Source: Coriaria nepalensis
Lineage: Eukaryota > Streptophyta > Magnoliopsida > Cucurbitales > Coriariaceae
Direction: 5' to 3'
DNA length: 64,000 nt
NCBI GenBank assembly: GCA_027186245.1
Contig: CP114481.1
Coordinates: forward strand, 39,649,501 to 39,713,500
Each line of letters begins with the position of its first letter. Position 1 is the stretch's first letter. Below the pieces are notes generated by a model, which saw only the letters and a list, made by a program, of their open reading frames with translations, had not been told where the DNA came from and made no database searches. Made by a program: the position numbers and the translations under genes. This document shows positions 1 to 10,736 of the stretch, piece after piece.

Positions 1-20
1 TCAATGCAAGGAAAGTGTGC

Positions 21-94
21 ATTCGTTTAACCTTAAAATCATTTCAATGAGTCATTTCAAGTCAATAACTTATTTCAAAGCAAGTCGAACGAAT
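21..94. other. 7-bp inverted pair ATTCGTT / AACGAAT bracketing the ATTTCAA region
   Basis: ATTCGTT at 21-27 is the exact reverse complement of AACGAAT at 88-94 with 60 bp between. The second arm overlaps the EcoRI site. Two of the monomer's three CpGs lie in these arms and the third is 4 bp from the right arm, so CpG is restricted to two small spots. The pair is present in most monomers and is broken in those with GAAATCT (right arm keeps only AACGAA), GAACGGATTC, CATTAGTTT or CATTCTTTT. Confidence 0.7.
39..78. repeat. Internal ATTTCAA sub-repeats within the monomer
   Basis: TCATTTCAA occurs at 39-47 and again at 52-60 (13 bp apart), and ATTTCAA a third time at 72-78 (18 bp further). This suggests the monomer may have grown partly from a shorter motif, although the spacing is uneven and the rest of the unit does not show it. 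In the TGATTTTTTC variant the second element is altered and 1 bp is lost. Confidence 0.55.
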
Positions 95-113
95 TCTATT
101 TTTGCACTACAAA

Positions 114-152
114 CACAAGTTTTGTGCATAACTTGCAAATGATCAATGCAAG
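114..152. other. Dyad-symmetry module spanning the monomer junction (reference copy)
   Basis: Three overlapping inverted repeats lie in 39 bp. (1) CACAA-GTT-TTGTG at 114-126, 5-bp arms, 3-nt loop. (2) CAAGTT (116-121) with AACTTG (130-135), 8-nt loop. (3) CTTGCA (132-137) with TGCAAG (147-152), 9-nt spacer holding the TGATCA palindrome, so this one crosses into the next monomer. They share bases, so they could form only as alternatives. The module recurs once per monomer. Short dyads and non-B DNA have been associated with centromeres that lack CENP-B boxes; a role here is inference. Confidence 0.75.
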
Positions 153-283
153 GAAAGTGTGCATTCGTTTAACTTAAAATCATTTCAATGAGTCATTTCA
201 AGTCAATAAGTTATTTCTAACCAGGTCGAACGAATTCAATTTTTGCACTACAAACACAAGTTTTGTGCATAACTTGCAAATGA

Positions 284-424
284 TCATTGCAAGGAAAGTG
301 TGCATTCGTTTAACCTAAAATCATTTCAATGAGTCATTTCAAATCAATAATTTATTTCAAAGCAAGTCGAACGGATTCAATTTTTGCACAACAAACACAA
401 GTTTTATGCATAACTTGCAAATGA
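284..424. repeat. Diverged monomer subtype P (GAACGGATTC / GCACAACAAAC), first of 12
   Basis: 141-bp monomer with a linked set of changes: TCATTGC start, AACCTAAAATC, TTTCAAATCAATAATTT, GAACGGATTC (EcoRI site lost), GCACAACAAAC and GTTTTATGC. The same combination begins at 284, 4677, 6941, 8639, 9490, 10764, 13028, 14726, 15577, 21246, 30032 (TCAATGC start) and 61558 (AACTTAAAATC form). Linked changes shared by distant copies show that blocks were copied, not that changes arose repeatedly. It marks the start of the recurrent sub-blocks in the outer domain. Confidence 0.88.
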
Positions 425-1290
425 TCAATGCAAGGAAAGTGTGCATTCGTTTAACCTTAAAATCATTTCAATGAGTCATTTCAAGTCAATAACTTATTTC
501 AAAGCAAGTCGAACGGATTCAACTTTTGCCCAACAAACACAAGTTTTGTGCATAACTTGCAAATGATCAATGCAAGGAAAGTGTGCATTCGTTTAACCTT
601 AAAATCATTTCAATGAGTCATTTCAAGTCAATAACTTATTTCAAAGCAAGTCGAACGAATTCTATTTTTGCACTACAAACACAAGTTTTGTGCATAACTT
701 GCAAATGATCAATGCAAGGAAAGTGTGCATTCGTTTAACCTTAAAATCATTTCAATGAGTCATTTCAAGTCAATAACTTATTTCAAAGCAAGTCGAACGA
801 ATTCTATTTTTGCACTACAAACAGAAGTTTTGTGCATAACTTGCAAATGATCAATGAAAGGAAAGTGTGCATTCGTTTAACTTAAAATCATTTCAATGAG
901 TCATTTCAAGTTAATAATTTATTTCCAAGCAAGTCGAACGAATTCAATTTTTGCACTACAAACAGAAGTTTTTTGCATAACTTGCAAATGATCAATGCAA
1001 GGAAAGTGTGCATTCGTTTAACTTAAAATCATTTCAATGAGTCATTTCAAGTCAACAATTTATTTCTAAGCAAGTCGAACGAATTCAATTTTTGCACTAC
1101 AAACACAAGTTTTGTGCACAACTTCCAAATGATCAATGCAAGGAAAGTGTGCATTCGTTTAACCTTAAAATCATTTCAATGAGTCATTTCAAGTCAATAA
1201 CTTATTTCAAAGCAAGTCGAACGAATTCAATTTTCGCACTACAAACACAAGTTTTGGGCATAACTTGCAAATGATCAATGCAAGGAAAGT

Positions 1291-2702
1291 GTGCATTCGT
1301 TTAACCTCCAAATCATTTCAATGAGTCATTTCAAGTTAATAACTTATTTCCAAGCAAGTCGAACGAATTCTATTTTTACACTACAAACAGAAGTTTTTTG
1401 CATAACTTGCAAATGATCAATGCAAGGAAAGTGTGCATTCGTTTAACCTTAAAATCATTTCAATGAGTCATTTCAAGTCAATAATTTATTTCAAACCAAG
1501 TCGAACGAATTCTATTTTTGCACTACAAACACAAATTTTGTGCATAACTTCCAAATGATCAATGCAAGGAAAGTGGGCATTCGTTTAACTTAAAATCATT
1601 TCAATGAGTCATTTCAAGCCAAGAACTTATTTCAAAGCAAGTCGAGTGAATTCAATTTTTGCACTACAAACACAAGTTTTGTGCATAACTTGCAAATGAT
1701 CAATGCAAGGAAAGTGTGCATTCGTTTAACCTTAAAATCATTTCAATGAGTCATTTCAAATCAATAACTTATTTCAAAGCAAGTCGAACGAATTCAATTT
1801 TTGCAGTACAAACAGAAGTTTTGTGCATAACTTGCAAATGATCAATGCAAGGAAAGTGTGCATTCGTTTAACTTAAAATCATTTCAATGAGTCATTTCAA
1901 GTCAATAATTTATTTCAAAGCAAGTCGAACGAATTCAATTTTTGCACTACAAACACAAGTTTTGTGCATAACTTGCAAATGATCAATGCAAGGAAAGTGT
2001 GCATTCGTTTAACTTAAAATCATTTCAATGAGTCATTTCAAGTCAATAATTTATTTCAAAGCAAGTCGAACGAATTCAATTTTTGCACTACAAACACAAG
2101 TTTTGTGCATAACTTGCAAATGATCAATGCAAGGAAAGTGTGCATTCGTTTAACCTTAAAATCATTTCAATGAGTCATTTCAAATCAATAACTTATTTCA
2201 AAGCAAGTCGAACGAATTCAATTTTTGCAGTACAAACAGAAGTTTTGTGCATAACTTGCAAATGATCAATGCAAGGAAAGTGTGCATTCGTTTAACTTAA
2301 AATCATTTCAATGAGTCATTTCAAGTCAATAATTTATTTCAAAGCAAGTCGAACGAATTCAATTTTTGCACTACAAACACAAGTTTTGTGCATAACTTGC
2401 AAATGATCAATGCAAGGAAAGTGTGCATTCGTTTAACCTTAAAATCATTTCAATGAGTCATTTCAAGTCAATAATTTATTTCAAAGCAAGTCGAACGAAT
2501 TCAATTTTTGCACTACAAACACAAGTTTTGTGCATAACTTGCAAATGATCAATGCAAGGAAAGTGTGCATTCGTTTAACCTTAAAATCATTTCAATGAGT
2601 CATTTCAAGTCAATAACTTATTTCAAAGCAAGTCGAACGAATTCTATTTTTGCACTACAAACACAAGTTTTGTGCATAACTTGCAAATGATCAATGCAAG
2701 GA
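1291..2702. repeat. Mosaic of ordinary monomers with a 424-bp three-monomer repeat
   Basis: Ten monomers linking two copied blocks. From 1700 to about 2406 a three-monomer phrase (one AAATCAATAAC monomer with GCAGTACAAACAGAAG, then AATAATTT monomers) is repeated with offset 424 bp (1757 to 2181). The same phrase type is common in the central domain (for example near 31200 and 42900). One monomer near 1305 carries TCAAATC with CTATTTTTACACTAC, the subtype otherwise seen near 3000, 4000, 27580, 59600 and 60600. Nothing other than satellite is present. Confidence 0.75.
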
Positions 2703-4677
2703 AAGTGTGCATTCGTTTAACTTAAAATCATTTCAATGAGTCATTTCAAGTCAATAAGTTATTTCTAACCAACTCGAACGAATTCAATTTTTGCACTACA
2801 AACACAAGTTTTGTGCATAACTTGCAAATGATCATTGCAAGGAAAGTGTGCATTCGTTTAACCTTAAAATCATTTCAACGTGTCATTTCAAGTCAATAAC
2901 TTATTTCAAAGCAAGTCGAACGAAATCTATTTTTGCACTACAAACACAAGTTTTGTGCATAACTTGCAAATGATCAATGCAAGGAAAGTGTGCACTCGTT
3001 TAACCTTCAAATCATTTCAATGAGTCATTTCAAGTTAATAACTTATTTCCAAGCAAGTCGAACGAATTCTATTTTTACACTACAAACAGAAGTTTTTTGC
3101 ATAACTTGCAAATGATCAATGCAAGGAAAGTGTGCATTCGTTTAACCTTCAAATCATTTCAATGAGTCATTTCAAGTCAATAACTTATTTCAAAGCAAGT
3201 CGAACGAATTCTATTTTTGCACTACAAACACAAGTTTTGTGCATAACTTGCAAATGATCAATGCAAGGAAAGTGTGCATTCGTTTAACCTTAAAATCATT
3301 TCAATGAGTCATTTCAAGTCAATAACTTATTTCAAAGCAAGTCAAGTGAATTCAATTTTTGCACTACAAACACGAGTTTCGTGCATAACTTGCAAATGAT
3401 CAATGCAAGGAAAGTGTGCATTCGTTTAACCTTTAAATCATTTCAGAGAGTCATTACAAGTAAATAACTTATTTCAAAGCAAGTCGAACGAATTCTATTT
3501 TTGCAGTACAAACAGAAGTTTTGTGCATAACTTGCAAATGATCAATGCAAGGAAAGTGTGCATTCGTTTAACCTTAAAATCATTTCAATGAGTCATTTCA
3601 AGTCAATAACTTATTTCAAAGCAAGTCGAACGAATTCAATTTTTGCACTACAAACACAAGTTTTGTGCATAACTTGCAAATGATCAATGCGAGGAAAGTG
3701 TGCATTCGTTTAACTTAAAATCATTTCAATGAGTCATTTCAAGTCAATGACTTATTTCAAAGCAAGTTGAACGAATTCAATTTTTGCACTACAAACACAA
3801 GTTTTGTGCATAACTTGCAAATGATCAATGCAAGGAAAGTGTGCATTCGTTTAACCATAAAATCATTTCAATGTGTCATTTCAAGTCAATAACTTATTTC
3901 AAAGCAAGTCGAACGAAATCTATTTTTGCACTACAAACACAAGTTTTGTGCATAACTTGCAAATGATCAATGCAAGGAAAGTGTGCACTCGTTTAACCTT
4001 CAAATCATTTCAATGAGTCATTTCAAGTTAATAACTTATTTCCAAGCAAGTCGAACGAATTCTATTTTTACACTACAAACAGAAGTTTTTTGCATAACTT
4101 GCAAATGATCAATGCAAGGAAAGTGTGCATTCGTTTAACCTTAAAATCATTTCAATGAGTCATTTCAAGTCAATAACTTATTTCAAAGCAAGTCGAACGA
4201 ATTCTATTTTTGCACTACAAACACAAATTTTGTGCATAACTTGCAAATGATCAATGCAAGGAAAGTGTGCATTCGTTTAACCTTAAAATCATTTCAATGA
4301 GTCATTTCAAGTCAATAACTTATTTCAAAGCAAGTCGAGTGAATTCAATTTTTGCACTACAAACACAAGTTTTGTGCATAACTTGCAAATGATCAATGCA
4401 AGGAAAGTGTGCATTCGTTTAACCTTAAAATCATTTCAATGAGTCATTTCAAGTCAATAACTTATTTCAAAGCAAGTCGAACGAATTCTATTTTTGCAGT
4501 ACAAACAGAAGTTTTGTGCATAACTTGCAAATGATCAATGCAAGGAAAGTGTGCATTCGTTTAACCTTAAAATCATTTCAATGAGTCATTTCAAGTCAAT
4601 AACTTATTTCAAAGCAAGTCGAACGAATTCAATTTTTGCACTACAAACACAAGTTTTGTGCATAACTTGCAAATGAT
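2703..4677. repeat. Left flank block, ~1.97 kb, copied at 59302-61276
   Basis: Fourteen monomers match the right end of the window with offset 56,599 bp (400 monomers). Checkpoints: GTGCACTCG at 2991 and 3984 pairs with 59590 and 60583, and CAAGTCGAGTGAATTC at 4331 pairs with 60930. The block contains an internal tandem of 993 bp (7 monomers): about 2825-3420 is repeated at about 3818-4413. Similarity ends on the left near 2703 (CTTATTTC versus ATTTATTTC) and on the right near 4677, where subtype P starts here but not at the right end. Confidence 0.85.
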
Positions 4678-7600
4678 CATTGCAAGGAAAGTGTGCATTC
4701 GTTTAACCTAAAATCATTTCAATGAGTCATTTCAAATCAATAATTTATTTCAAAGCAAGTCGAACGGATTCAATTTTTGCACAACAAACACAAGTTTTAT
4801 GCATAACTTGCAAATGATCAATGCAAGGAAAGTGTGCATTCGTTTAACCTTAAAATCATTTCAATGAGTCATTTCAAGTCAATAACTTTTTTCAAAGCAA
4901 GTCGAACGAATTCTATTTTTGCACTACAAACACAAGTTTTGTGCATAACTTGCAAATGATCAATGCAAGGAAAGTGTGCATTCGTTTAACCTTAAAATCA
5001 TTTCAATGAGTCATTTCAAATCAATAATTTATTTCAAAGCAAGTCGAACGGATTCAATTTTTGCCCAACAAACACAAGTTTTGTGCATAACTTGCAAATG
5101 ATCAATGCAAGGAAAGTGTGCATTCGTTTAACCTTAAAATCATTTCAATGAGTCATTTCAAGTCAATAACTTATTTCAAAGCAAGTCGAACGAATTCTAT
5201 TTTTGCACTACAAACACAAGTTTTGTGCATAACTTGCAAATGATCAATGCAAGGAAAGTGTGCATTCGTTTAACCTTAAAATCATTTCAATGAGTCATTT
5301 CAAGTCAATAACTTATTTCAAAGCAAGTCGAACGAATTCTATTTTTGCACTACAAACAGAAGTTTTGTGCATAACTTGCAAATGATCAATGAAAGGAAAG
5401 TGTGCATTCGTTTAACTTAAAATCATTTCAATGAGTTATTTCAAGTCAATAATTTATTTCCAAGCAAGTCGAACGAATTCAATTTTTGCACTACAAACAG
5501 AAGTTTTTTGCATAACTTGCAAATGATCAATGCAAGGAAAGTGTGCATTCGTTTAACTTAAAATCATTTCAATGAGTCATTTCAAGTCAACAATTTATTT
5601 CAAAGCAAGTCGAACGAATTCAATTTTTGCACTACAAACACAAGTTTTGTGCACAACTTCCAAATGATCAATGCAAGGAAAGTGTGCATTCGTTTAACCT
5701 TAAAATCATTTCAATGAGTCATTTCAAGTCAATAACTTATTTCAAAGCAAGTCGAACGAATTCAATTTTTGCACTACAAACACAAGTTTTGGGCATAACT
5801 TGCAAATGATCAATGCAAGGAAAGTGTGCATTCGTTTAACCTTAAAATCATTTCAATGATTTTTTCAAGTCAATAACTTATTTCAAAGCAAGTCGAATGA
5901 ATTCTATTTTTGCACAACAAACACGAGTTTTGTGCATAACTTGCAAATGATCAATGCAAGGAAAGTGTGCATTCGTTTAACCTTAAAATCATTTCAATGA
6001 GTCATTTCAGGTCAATAACTTATTTCAAAGCAAGTCGAACGAATTCAATTTTTGCACTACAAACACAAGTTCTGTGCATAACTTGCAAATGATCATTGCA
6101 AGGAAAGTGTGCATTCGTTTAACCTTAAAATCATTTCAATGATTTTTTCAAGTCAATAACTTATTTCAAAGCAAGTCGAACGCATTCTATTTTTGCACTA
6201 CAAACACAAGTTTTGTGCATAACTTGCAAATGATCAATGCAAGGAAAGTGTCCATTCGTTTAACCTTTAAATCATTTCAATGAGTCATTTCAAGTCGATA
6301 AGTTATTTCAAAGCAAGTCGAACGAATTCAATTTTTGCACTACAAACATAAGTTTTTTGCATAACTTGCAAATGATCAATGCAAGGAAAGTGTCCATTCG
6401 TTTAACTTAAAATCATTTCAATGAGTCATTTCAAGTCAATAACTTATTTCAAAGCAAGTCGAACGAATTCAATTTTTGCACTACAAACACAAGTTTTGTG
6501 GAGAACTTGCAAATGATCAATGCAAGGAAAGTGTGCATTCGTTTAACTTAAAATCATTTCAATGAGTCATTTCAAGTCAATAATTTATTTCAAAGCAAGT
6601 CGAACGAATTCAATTTTTGCACTACAAACACAAGTTTTGTGCATAACTCGCAAATGATCAATGCAAGGAAAGTGTGCATTCGTTTAACCTTAAAATCATT
6701 TCAATGAGTCATTTCAAGTCAATAACTTATTTCAAAGCAAGTCGAACGAATTCTATTTTTGCACTACAAACACAAGTTTTGTGCATAACTTGCAAATGAT
6801 CAATGCAAGGAAAGTGTGCATTCGTTTAACTTAAAATCATTTCAATGAGTCATTTCAAGTCAATAAGTTATTTCTAACCAAGTCGAACGAATTCAATTTT
6901 TGCACTACAAACACAAGTTTTGTGCATAACTTGCAAATGATCATTGCAAGGAAAGTGTGCATTCGTTTAACCTAAAATCATTTCAATGAGTCATTTCAAA
7001 TCAATAATTTATTTCAAAGCAAGTCGAACGGATTCAATTTTTGCACAACAAACACAAGTTTTATGCATAACTTGCAAATGATCAATGCAAGGAAAGTGTG
7101 CATTCGTTTAACCTTAAAATCATTTCAATGAGTCATTTCAAGTCAATAACTTATTTCAAAGCAAGTCGAACGGATTCAATTTTTGCCCAACAAACACAAG
7201 TTTTGTGCATAACTTGCAAATGATCAATGCAAGGAATGTGTGCATTCGTTTAACCTTAAAATCATTTCAATGAGTCATTTCAAGTCAATAACTTATTTCA
7301 AAGCAAGTCGAACGAATTCTATTTTTGCACTACAAACACAAGTTTTGTGCATAACTTGCAAATGATCAATGCAAGGAAAGTGTGCATTCGTTTAACCTTA
7401 AAATCATTTCAATGAGTCATTTCAAGTCAATAACTTATTTCAAAGCAAGTCGAACGAATTCTATTTTTGCACTACAAACAGAAGTTTTGTGCATAACTTG
7501 CAAATGATCAATGAAAGGAAAGTGTGCATTCGTTTAACTTAAAATCATTTCAATGAGTCATTTCAAGTTAATAATTTATTTCCAAGCAAGTCGAACGAAT

Positions 7601-10323
7601 TCAATTTTTGCACTACAAACAGAAGTTTTTTGCATAACTTGCAAATGATCAATGCAAGGAAAGTGTGCATTCGTTTAACTTAAAATCATTTCAATGAGTC
7701 ATTTCAAGTCAACAATTTATTTCAAAGCAAGTCGAACGAATTCAATTTTTGCACTACAAACACAAGTTTTGTGCACAACTTCCAAATGATCAATGCAAGG
7801 AAAGTGTGCATTCGTTTAACCTTAAAATCATTTCAATGAGTCATTTCAAGTCAATAACTTATTTCAAAGCAAGTCGAACGAATTCAATTTTCGCACTACA
7901 AACACAAGTTTTGGGCATAACTTGCAAATGATCAATGCAAGGAAAGTGTGCATTCGTTTAACCTTAAAATCATTTCAATGATTTTTTCAAGTCAATAACT
8001 TATTTCAAAGCAAGTCGAATGAATTCTATTTTTGCACAACAAACACGAGTTTTGTGCATAACTTGCAAATGATCAATGCAAGGAAAGTGTGCATTCGTTT
8101 AACCTTAAAATCATTTCAATGAGTCATTTCAAGTCAATAACTTATTTCAAAGCAAGTCGAACGAATTCTATTTTTGCAGTACAAACAGAAGTTTTGTGCA
8201 TAACTTGCAAATGATCAATGCAAGGAAAGTGTGCATTCGTTTAACCTTAAAATCATTTCAATGAGTCATTTCAAGTCAATAACTTATTTCAAAGCAAGTC
8301 GAACGAATTCAATTTTTGCACTACAAACATAAGTTTTGTGCATAACTTGCAAATGATCAATGCGAGGAAAGTGTGCATTCGTTTAACTTAAAATCATTTC
8401 AATGAGTCATTTCAAGTCAATGACTTATTTCAAAGCAAGTTGAACGAATTCTATTTTTTCACTACAAACACAAGTTTTGTGCATAACTTGCAAATGATCA
8501 ATGCAAGGAAAGTGTGCATTCGTTTAACTTAAAATCATTTCAATGAGTCATTTCAAGTCAATAAGTTATTTCTAACCAAGTCGAACGAATTCAATTTTTG
8601 CACTACAAACACAAGTTTTGTGCATAACTTGCAAATGATCATTGCAAGGAAAGTGTGCATTCGTTTAACCTAAAATCATTTCAATGAGTCATTTCAAATC
8701 AATAATTTATTTCAAAGCAAGTCGAACGGATTCAATTTTTGCACAACAAACACAAGTTTTATGCATAACTTGCAAATGATCAATGCAAGGAAAGTGTGCA
8801 TTCGTTTAACCTTAAAATCATTTCAATGAGTCATTTCAAGTCAATAACTTATTTCAAAGCAAGTCGAACGAATTCTATTTTTGCACTACAAACACAAGTT
8901 TTGTGCATAACTTGCAAATGATCAATGCAAGGAAAGTGTGCATTAGTTTAACCTTAAAATCATTTCAATGAGTCATTTCAAGTCAATAACTTATTTCAAA
9001 GCAAGTCGAACGAATTCTATTTTTGCACTACAAACACAAGTTTTGTGCATAACTTGCAAATGATCAATGCAAGGAAAGTGTGCATTCGTTTAACCTTAAA
9101 ATCATTTCAATGAGTCATTTCAAGTCAATAACTTATTTCAAAGCAAGTCAAGTGAATTCAATTTTTGCACTACAAACACGAGTTTCGTGCATAACTTGCA
9201 AATGATCAATGCAAGGAAAGTGTGCATTCGTTTAACCTTTAAATCATTTCAGAGAGTCATTACAAGTAAATAACTTATTTCAAAGCAAGTCGAACGAATT
9301 CTATTTTTGCAGTACAAACAGAAGTTTTGTGCATAACTTGCAAATGATCAATGCAAGGAAAGTGTGCATTCGTTTAACCTTAAAATCATTTCAATGAGTC
9401 ATTTCAAGTCAATAACTTATTTCAAAGCAAGTCGAACGAATTCAATTTTTGCACTACAAACACAAGTTTTGTGCATAACTTGCAAATGATCATTGCAAGG
9501 AAAGTGTGCATTCGTTTAACCTAAAATCATTTCAATGAGTCATTTCAAATCAATAATTTATTTCAAAGCAAGTCGAACGGATTCAATTTTTGCACAACAA
9601 ACACAAGTTTTATGCATAACTTGCAAATGATCAATGCAAGGAAAGTGTGCATTCGTTTAACCTTAAAATCATTTCAATGAGTCATTTCAAGTCAATAACT
9701 TTTTTCAAAGCAAGTCGAACGGATTCAATTTTTGCCCAACAAACACAAGTTTTGTGCATAACTTGCAAATGATCAATGCAAGGAAAGTGTGCATTCGTTT
9801 AACCTTAAAATCATTTCAATGAGTCATTTCAAGTCAATAACTTATTTCAAAGCAAGTCGAACGAATTCTATTTTTGCACTTCAAACACAAGTTTTGTGCA
9901 TAACTTGCAAATGATCAATGCAAGGAAAGTGTGCATTCGTTTAACCTTAAAATCATTTCAATGAGTCATTTCAAGTCAATAACTTATTTCAAAGCAAGTC
10001 GAACGAATTCTATTTTTGCACTACAAACAGAAGTTTTGTGCATAACTTGCAAATGATCAATGAAAGGAAAGTGTGCATTCGTTTAACTTAAAATCATTTC
10101 AATGAGTCATTTCAAGTCAATAATTTATTTCCAAGCAAGTCGAACGAATTCAATTTTTGCACTACAAACAGAAGTTTTTTGCATAACTTGCAAATGATCA
10201 ATGCAAGGAAAGTGTGCATTCGTTTAACTTAAAATCATTTCAATGAGTCATTTCAAGTCAACAATTTATTTCAAAGCAAGTCGAACGAATTCAATTTTTG
10301 CACTACAAACACAAGTTTTGTGC
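4650..10323. repeat. Large higher-order block, copy 1 (~40 monomers)
   Basis: Nearly identical to 10737-16410 with a constant offset of 6,087 bp (43 monomers). Verified at subtype P starts (4677, 6941, 8639, 9490 against 10764, 13028, 14726, 15577), at TGATTTTTTC (5857/11944) and at CAAGTCAAGTG (9144/15231). It contains smaller repetition: the GCACAACTTCC monomer pair occurs twice 2,122 bp apart (5627, 7749; 15 monomers). Left edge near 4650; right edge near 10324, where this copy reads GCATAACTTGC and the other GCACAACTTCC. Confidence 0.9.
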
Positions 10324-10736
10324 ATAACTTGCAAATGATCAATGCAAGGAAAGTGTGCATTAGTTTAACCTTAAAATCATTTCAATGAGTCATTTCAAGT
10401 CAATAACTTATTTCAAAGCAAGTCGAACGAATTCTATTTTTGCACTACAAACACAAGTTTTGTGCATAACTTGCAAATGATCAATGCAAGGAAAGTGTGC
10501 ATTCGTTTAACCTTAAAATCATTTCAATGAGTCATTTCAAGTCAATAATTTATTTCCAAGCAAGTCGAACGAATTCAATTTTTGCACTACAAACAGAAGT
10601 TTTTTGCATAACTTGCAAATGATCAATGCAAGGAAAGTGTGCATTCGTTTAACTTAAAATCATTTCAATGAGTCATTTCAAGTCAACAATTTATTTCAAA
10701 GCAAGTCGAACGAATTCAATTTTTGCACTACAAACA
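10324..10736. repeat. Three-monomer spacer between the two large block copies
   Basis: About 413 bp of satellite lying between copy 1 and copy 2. It includes a monomer with the rare GCATTAGTTTAACC change (near 10358), also seen near 8943, 15030 and 20699, followed by AATAATTTATTTCC and TCAACAATTT monomers that resemble the end of copy 1 (10080-10290). It may be a remnant of an additional exchange event. Confidence 0.65.

Larger units (their letters stand above)
1..142. repeat. Reference monomer of the satellite (142 bp)
   Basis: First complete unit, used here as coordinate reference. It has 45 G+C in 142 bp. Landmarks: start box TCAATGCAAGG at 1-11; ATTCGTT at 21-27; a four-A run at 35-38 whose flank sets the 141/142 length; ATTTCAA at 41-47, 54-60 and 72-78; AACGAAT at 88-94; GAATTC at 91-96; five-T run at 99-103; CACAAGTTTTGTG at 114-126; AACTTGCA at 130-137. 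The three CpGs are at 24-25, 86-87 and 90-91. Short A and T runs are spread over the whole unit, which could give intrinsic curvature, but helical phasing is only approximate by eye. Confidence 0.95.
1..1290. repeat. Nine-monomer block, copy of 6658-7947 and 12745-14034
   Basis: Matches position by position with offset 6,657 bp (47 monomers) to the second site and 6,087 bp more to the third. Shared private variants in order: TTATTTCTAACC near 212-226, the GAACGG subtype at 284-424, GCCCAACAAAC near 526, ATCAATGAAAGG near 848, TCAACAATTT near 1051, GCACAACTTCC near 1117 and TTGGGCATAAC near 1255. Similarity stops at about 1300, where this copy has ACCTCCAAATC and the others TGATTTTTTC. The left limit is the window edge, so the block may extend upstream. 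Confidence 0.85.

Noticed and set aside
21..37. Possible CENP-B box
   Set aside because: ATTCGTTTAACC matches the TTCG....A half of the box, but the essential CGGG half is missing (TTAA or TAAA instead) in the monomers I examined. The core is incomplete and the match can be chance.
120..123. Terminator-like hairpin CACAAGTTTTGTG followed by T-rich sequence
   Set aside because: The hairpin has only 5 bp with a 3-nt loop, is not followed by a T run, and occurs in most monomers without any gene upstream. It is treated as part of the satellite dyad module.
1092..1274. 60-codon reading frame, repeated nearly identically at 5627, 7749, 11714, 13836, 16385, 22054 and 62507
   Set aside because: It starts at a TTG inside the five-T run and stays open only because a TAA in GTGCATAAC has become CAA in GTGCACAAC. 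The frame runs through one full monomer and stops at the TGA of the next junction. Conservation of the translation reflects block copying of the DNA, and there is no ATG start, promoter or coding bias.
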